Translations under genes and position numbers: made by a program
The notes under the pieces: generated by a model
What the model was told of the DNA's origin: nothing
What the model saw: the letters and a program-made list of their open reading frames with translations, nothing else
Database searches by the model: none
Assembly: GCA_019057735.1 (NCBI GenBank)
Contig: JAHLWV010000096.1
Location: forward strand, 1-8,011
Reading direction: 5' to 3'
DNA length: 8,011 bases
DNA from: Promethearchaeota archaeon
GTDB taxonomy: Archaea; Asgardarchaeota; Lokiarchaeia; Sigynarchaeales; SOKP01
Shown: positions 5,791 to 8,011 of the stretch, piece after piece
Layout of the letters: every line of letters starts with the position of its first letter
How positions within the stretch are numbered: position 1 is the first letter of the stretch

Positions 5791-6996
5791 TCATGAATTA
5801 ATAAGGTTAATCAGAAATTCACTAATTTTTTTTCTAATTCTTGTTATAATTTGCTTTATTGATGAGACAGAAGTGTAATTATAAAATTCAACCCCCTCTC
5901 GATTATAATATCCGGCTAAGATTTGTGAACCACCCTCTATAGTAATTTCTTCTAATTCTTGAATTGTAAAATCCATAATCCAATAATGTTTTTTAAATAT
6001 TTGAGGATTTTCAGCCTTAATCATTTCAATTGAGTATCTTCTTGGATCTATGATTCTAGATTTACTTATATAACTCAAAATCTCACGATATTTTAGTTGG
6101 TCCTTATATTTTTTTTTGTGTTTATGAATATTTCCAGAAATTTCTATATTTACCCAGATTTTTTCTTGTTTTTCATCTCTTTCTAATAAAAATTCTAAAT
6201 ATTCGGGAAGAATTTCAGAAATTTTAGTATTTATATTCTCAACTTTTTTTAATATTTCAAATGCTCTCTTTTTAGTATTCTTTTTGATATATTTTATTTG
6301 TTCTTCTTCTTTTTCTTCAATTCTTTCTAAAATTAATTGCTTAAATTGATTAAAATCGAATTTCTCTAAATCTACATTTTTCTTTATAATCTCAAGTTCT
6401 TCTGGCTTAAGGAAAAATTCTATTAGATTTTTTTTAATTAAATATAAATCTAAATCTGGTTTTGCTAAACTATAAGAATCTTTGGATGAGCCAAAATCTA
6501 TAATTTTAACTTTATTATCTAAGGTTAACATTATATTACCTAAATGTAAATCATTATGCAAGTCATAATTTGCTCTAAATACTTCAATTGCGCTTAAAAC
6601 TTGGGAAAATAGTTCGAGTCTTTCACTGTAGTTGTTTTTTTCCCAAAAAATATGCTTTTCAATTTCTTCTAATGATTTTCCTTCTACATATTCTAGAATA
6701 ACGAAAAAATATTTTTCTCCCTCATAATCAATGTATCCAATCTCAAAGGCTTGGATGATTTTTTCATCTTTATAGTCCAGTAGTTTTTTTGTATCCTTAA
6801 GATATAATTTCAGATTAACATTATCAAGAGGGTCTTTATATACTTTAACAACTCTAGGTTCATCATCCTTTTTACTATAAACCTTATATAAAATACCCGA
6901 TTCACCCTCTTTATCCATAATTTCAATAAAAGTATAAAATCTCTGATTTAATTCTTCTTTCAAGGTTTCTTTAAATCTTTCTGCTCGTAGAATCAT
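5791..6996 (-). CDS. protein-kinase-like protein with unrecognised C-terminal region
   Basis: This intact 401-residue protein has a kinase-fold N-terminal half. KEGESG (29-34) sits where the glycine-rich loop should be, Lys51 in RVVKVYK is the VAIK lysine, ILEYVEGKSL (100-109) is the hinge, DLHNDLHLGNIM gives the catalytic loop with Asp149 and Asn154, and KIIDFGSSKD gives the DFG metal-binding Asp167. All residues needed for phosphotransfer seem present. The C-lobe is short: no APE motif is seen, and a charged, coiled-coil-like stretch (about 225-255) follows quickly. Residues 275-401 form a second region that I cannot assign. Ser/Thr or Tyr phosphorylation is the likely activity; small-molecule phosphorylation cannot be excluded because DLHxxN also occurs in atypical and aminoglycoside-type kinases. 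The gene is very AT-rich, has its own TATA-like box and a GTGA close to ATG 6994-6996, and is not co-transcribed with anything upstream. Confidence 0.8.
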   Translation of the reverse strand: MILRAERFKETLKEELNQRFYTFIEIMDKEGESGILYKVYSKKDDEPRVVKVYKDPLDNVNLKLYLKDTKKLLDYKDEKIIQAFEIGYIDYEGEKYFFVILEYVEGKSLEEIEKHIFWEKNNYSERLELFSQVLSAIEVFRANYDLHNDLHLGNIMLTLDNKVKIIDFGSSKDSYSLAKPDLDLYLIKKNLIEFFLKPEELEIIKKNVDLEKFDFNQFKQLILERIEEKEEEQIKYIKKNTKKRAFEILKKVENINTKISEILPEYLEFLLERDEKQEKIWVNIEISGNIHKHKKKYKDQLKYREILSYISKSRIIDPRRYSIEMIKAENPQIFKKHYWIMDFTIQELEEITIEGGSQILAGYYNREGVEFYNYTSVSSIKQIITRIRKKISEFLINLINS

Positions 6997-7031
6997 CTTT
7001 CACTTGATTATAATTTATCAATCTTTAAGTC

Positions 7032-7043
7032 TTATATATTAAT
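7032..7043 (-). promoter_or_regulatory. TATA-like box of the kinase gene
   Basis: On the minus strand TTAATATATAAG lies about 41 bases ahead of the ATG, placing the predicted transcription start about 15 bases upstream of it. The short leader contains GTGA three bases before AAG-ATG spacing ends, a poorly spaced Shine-Dalgarno candidate, and an imperfect palindrome (about 7006-7023, GATT...AATC) that could bind a regulator. Inference from composition and spacing. Confidence 0.4.
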
Positions 7044-7059
7044 AAATGAAGAATGGATA

Positions 7060-7197
7060 CTTTAAGCTTTTCACTGAATTTTACAATTACCTAAATTTAA
7101 GAAAAATTCGCTAAAATAAATTTATTTCAAATTTGGATGGATGCAAAATTCAGTGATTTATCCTCTGGATTTAAATAGATTTTATCAAAGCTTAAAG
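7060..7197. repeat. long interrupted inverted repeat, arms 7060-7082 and 7145-7197
   Basis: The left arm 7060-7082 is one continuous 23-base block (CTTTAAGCTTT then TCACTGAATTTT). Its reverse complement occurs on the right as two pieces, AAAATTCAGTGA (7145-7156) and AAAGCTTAAAG (7187-7197), separated by 30 bases. Those 30 bases begin and end with GATAAA on the minus strand and equal ten in-frame codons of the minus-strand coding fragment there. So the left arm looks like an inverted copy of part of that fragment with a GATAAA-flanked 30-bp segment missing from it, or gained by the fragment. Confidence 0.6.
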
Positions 7198-7312
7198 CAG
7201 TATTTGAATAATAATGAACATCTGGAACAATAATGATTTTAATATTTCTTGGAATGTCTTTGTATCTAAATAAGAACAAGTAATTTTGAGCTCTGATACC
7301 CGTAAGTATAAT
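7127..7312 (-). pseudogene. coding fragment without start codon, unknown family (61 codons)
   Basis: The minus strand is open between TAA (7313-7315) and TGA (7127-7129). The translation, TGIRAQNYLFLFRYKDIPRN followed by a valine/isoleucine-rich strand (KIIIVPDVHYYSN) and LSFDKIYLNPEDKSL, has the alternating hydrophobic pattern of a real folded protein, but no ATG, GTG or TTG lies near its 5' end. It is most likely the C-terminal tail of a gene whose front was replaced by the LRR fragment upstream, whose stop codon lies only a few bases away. I do not recognise the family. An inverted repeat arm lies inside its last third. Confidence 0.45.
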
Positions 7313-7325
7313 TTAATAAATTATA
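7307..7325. repeat. 19-bp AT palindrome at the boundary of two gene relics
   Basis: TATAATTTA, one central base, then TAAATTATA form a perfect dyad, extended after two unpaired bases by GTA on the left and TAC on the right. It sits exactly between the end of the LRR frame and the 5' end of the startless fragment, so it could mark a recombination junction or act as an AT-rich hairpin. Confidence 0.45.
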
Positions 7326-7712
7326 AGTACCCATAAAGCTCTCGCCTTAATTCTTCGGACCACATAAGTTTGCCATCGCTGCCCTCGTAATCAACCGTTC
7401 CCCCGTATTTTTCGTTAATTTCTTTCGCAACAGGATTTTCACTAATATAAGTAAGTATGCCATCGACATTTTTTAAGTCAGCGACGTGGTCAAGGCGGTT
7501 ACGCTGAATGAAAAAACATTCTAAATTTTTCAGAGCACCCAAGTGAGGAATGCGTTGAATCTTATTACCCTCTAAAACTAAATCTTCAAGTTCGGGCAGG
7601 TTTTCAAATCCCTTAATTTCGGTAATGTTATTATAACCTAATTCCAAACTTTATAATTTATTAAGGGTTTCCAAACCTTTTATTTCAGAGATTTTATTAC
7701 ACGATAGAAATA
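7321..7712 (-). pseudogene. leucine-rich-repeat protein fragment, SDS22-like, broken by an internal TAA
   Basis: Leucine-rich repeats form a curved solenoid for protein binding. Four 22-residue repeats of SDS22 type are visible: GLFLSCNKISEIKGLETLNKL, then ELGYNNITEIKGFENL, DLVLEGNKIQRIPHLGALKN and FFIQRNRLDHVADLKN, followed by a cap region with SENPVAKEIN and ending RRELYGYL. A TAA at 7651-7653 interrupts the frame between repeats one and two, at a position where Gln or Lys would be usual. The only start after it is a TTG at 7645-7647 (108 residues). Upstream of about 7712 LRR similarity stops, so the gene is also cut at its 5' end. No promoter is visible. It is best read as a relic; the stop could instead be a sequencing error. 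LRR proteins are common in Asgard archaea and in many bacteria. Confidence 0.65.
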
Positions 7713-7728
7713 AACCCCAGAAAGAGTA

Positions 7729-7806
7729 ATGGAAAAAATTAAGGATCCAGATGATGCTCAAGACTATGTAGCTTATTGTCGATACAAGAAATCTCTTGAT
7801 TTATAG
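7729..7806 (+). CDS. short plus-strand tail, unknown (25 aa)
   Basis: ATG at 7729-7731 opens 25 codons, MEKIKDPDDAQDYVAYCRYK and five more, ending in TAG. The frame is open from about 7712, exactly where LRR similarity on the other strand ends, so the block may be the C-terminal tail of another displaced gene. The composition looks protein-like, but it is short and unrecognised, with no promoter or ribosome-binding site seen. Confidence 0.25.
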   Translation: MEKIKDPDDAQDYVAYCRYKKSLDL

Positions 7807-7831
7807 ATAATCTTCTCATTCGCCCTAAAAT

Positions 7832-8011
7832 CTATTTAAGCATATATTCTTTTACTATTTCTTGAGAGTCTGAAGATTTTAAAATCTTAAGCCCTATATC
7901 TTGGATAATTCTGAGTTTATCCTTTATCAGGTCACTTATCTCGTTCTCATTAACCCTCTCATTATTTTCAACTAAAAGTTTTACTTGATCATGACAAGAT
8001 TTTGAAATACC
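7832..8011 (-). CDS. unknown protein, 3' end only, cut by the right edge
   Basis: The minus strand is open from the window edge to TAG at 7832-7834, giving the last 59 residues of a protein whose start lies outside. The visible part (ISKSCHDQVKLLVENNERVN at the front, EIVKEYMLK at the end) is strongly charged and predicted by eye to be helical, with one Cys and no recognisable motif. It is AT-rich like the kinase gene. No function is proposed. Confidence 0.5.
   Translation of the reverse strand, partial: GISKSCHDQVKLLVENNERVNENEISDLIKDKLRIIQDIGLKILKSSDSQEIVKEYMLK

Noticed and set aside
7046..7114. Plus-strand 22-codon frame starting MKNGYFKLF
   Set aside because: Very short, overlaps the kinase promoter region and an inverted-repeat arm, and has no support beyond an ATG and a stop.
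7651..7653. Reassigned TAA (glutamine) genetic code to explain the stop inside the LRR region
   Set aside because: TAA ends the NYN gene, the complete transposase and radA at sensible C-termini, so TAA is a normal stop here.
1..8011. CRISPR array, tRNA or rRNA genes
   Set aside because: No regularly spaced repeats and no cloverleaf or conserved rRNA sequence were seen on either strand.

Overview
The window looks archaeal. It carries a RadA-type recombinase with the archaeal/eukaryotic (not bacterial RecA) layout, AT-rich TATA-like boxes close to start codons, and oligo-T tracts rather than hairpin terminators behind genes. An eukaryote-like kinase, a leucine-rich-repeat fragment of SDS22 type and an E1-like (ThiF/MoeB) domain would fit an Asgard or DPANN archaeon, but the sequence alone does not settle the lineage. 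By eye, base composition is patchy: the radA/ThiF block and both transposases are moderately GC-rich, whereas the NYN-nuclease block, the kinase block and the stretch around 7000-7300 are very AT-rich. That suggests a patchwork accessory region.

Layout, left to right. 1-676: a DDE transposase on the minus strand, lacking its N-terminal part and running off the left edge. 657-818: a 53-residue plus-strand remnant or small gene. 968-1924: a minus-strand NYN-domain nuclease fused to twelve CxxCxGxG zinc modules, the most unusual intact protein here. 2134-3912: a complete insertion sequence with 32-bp terminal inverted repeats, a 549-residue MULE/IS256-like transposase and apparent 9-bp A-tract target duplications; it sits in the oligo-T terminator directly behind radA. 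3933-5214: radA, split by a 31-nt insertion that shifts the frame exactly inside the conserved GGN-IV-AHG segment; the encoded protein also has an extra C-terminal helix-hairpin-helix domain. 5129-5653: the N-terminal two thirds of a ThiF/MoeB-like adenylyltransferase, running out of frame into the start of radA. 5791-6996: an intact protein-kinase-like gene with an unrecognised C-terminal region. 7060-8011: gene relics (a 61-codon fragment without a start, LRR repeats interrupted by a TAA, a short plus-strand tail, and the 3' end of an unknown gene at the right edge), plus a striking inverted repeat and an AT palindrome.

Working together: there is no evidence for one functional operon. All substantial genes are on the minus strand, but NYN nuclease, ThiF-like gene and kinase each have their own promoter-like upstream sequence, and several genes are broken. 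The best candidates for something undescribed are the NYN/12-zinc-module protein and the radA insertion, which could be a tiny intron, a pseudogenising indel or an assembly error. Whether the NYN nuclease and the kinase belong to one defence or RNA-quality-control island is speculation.
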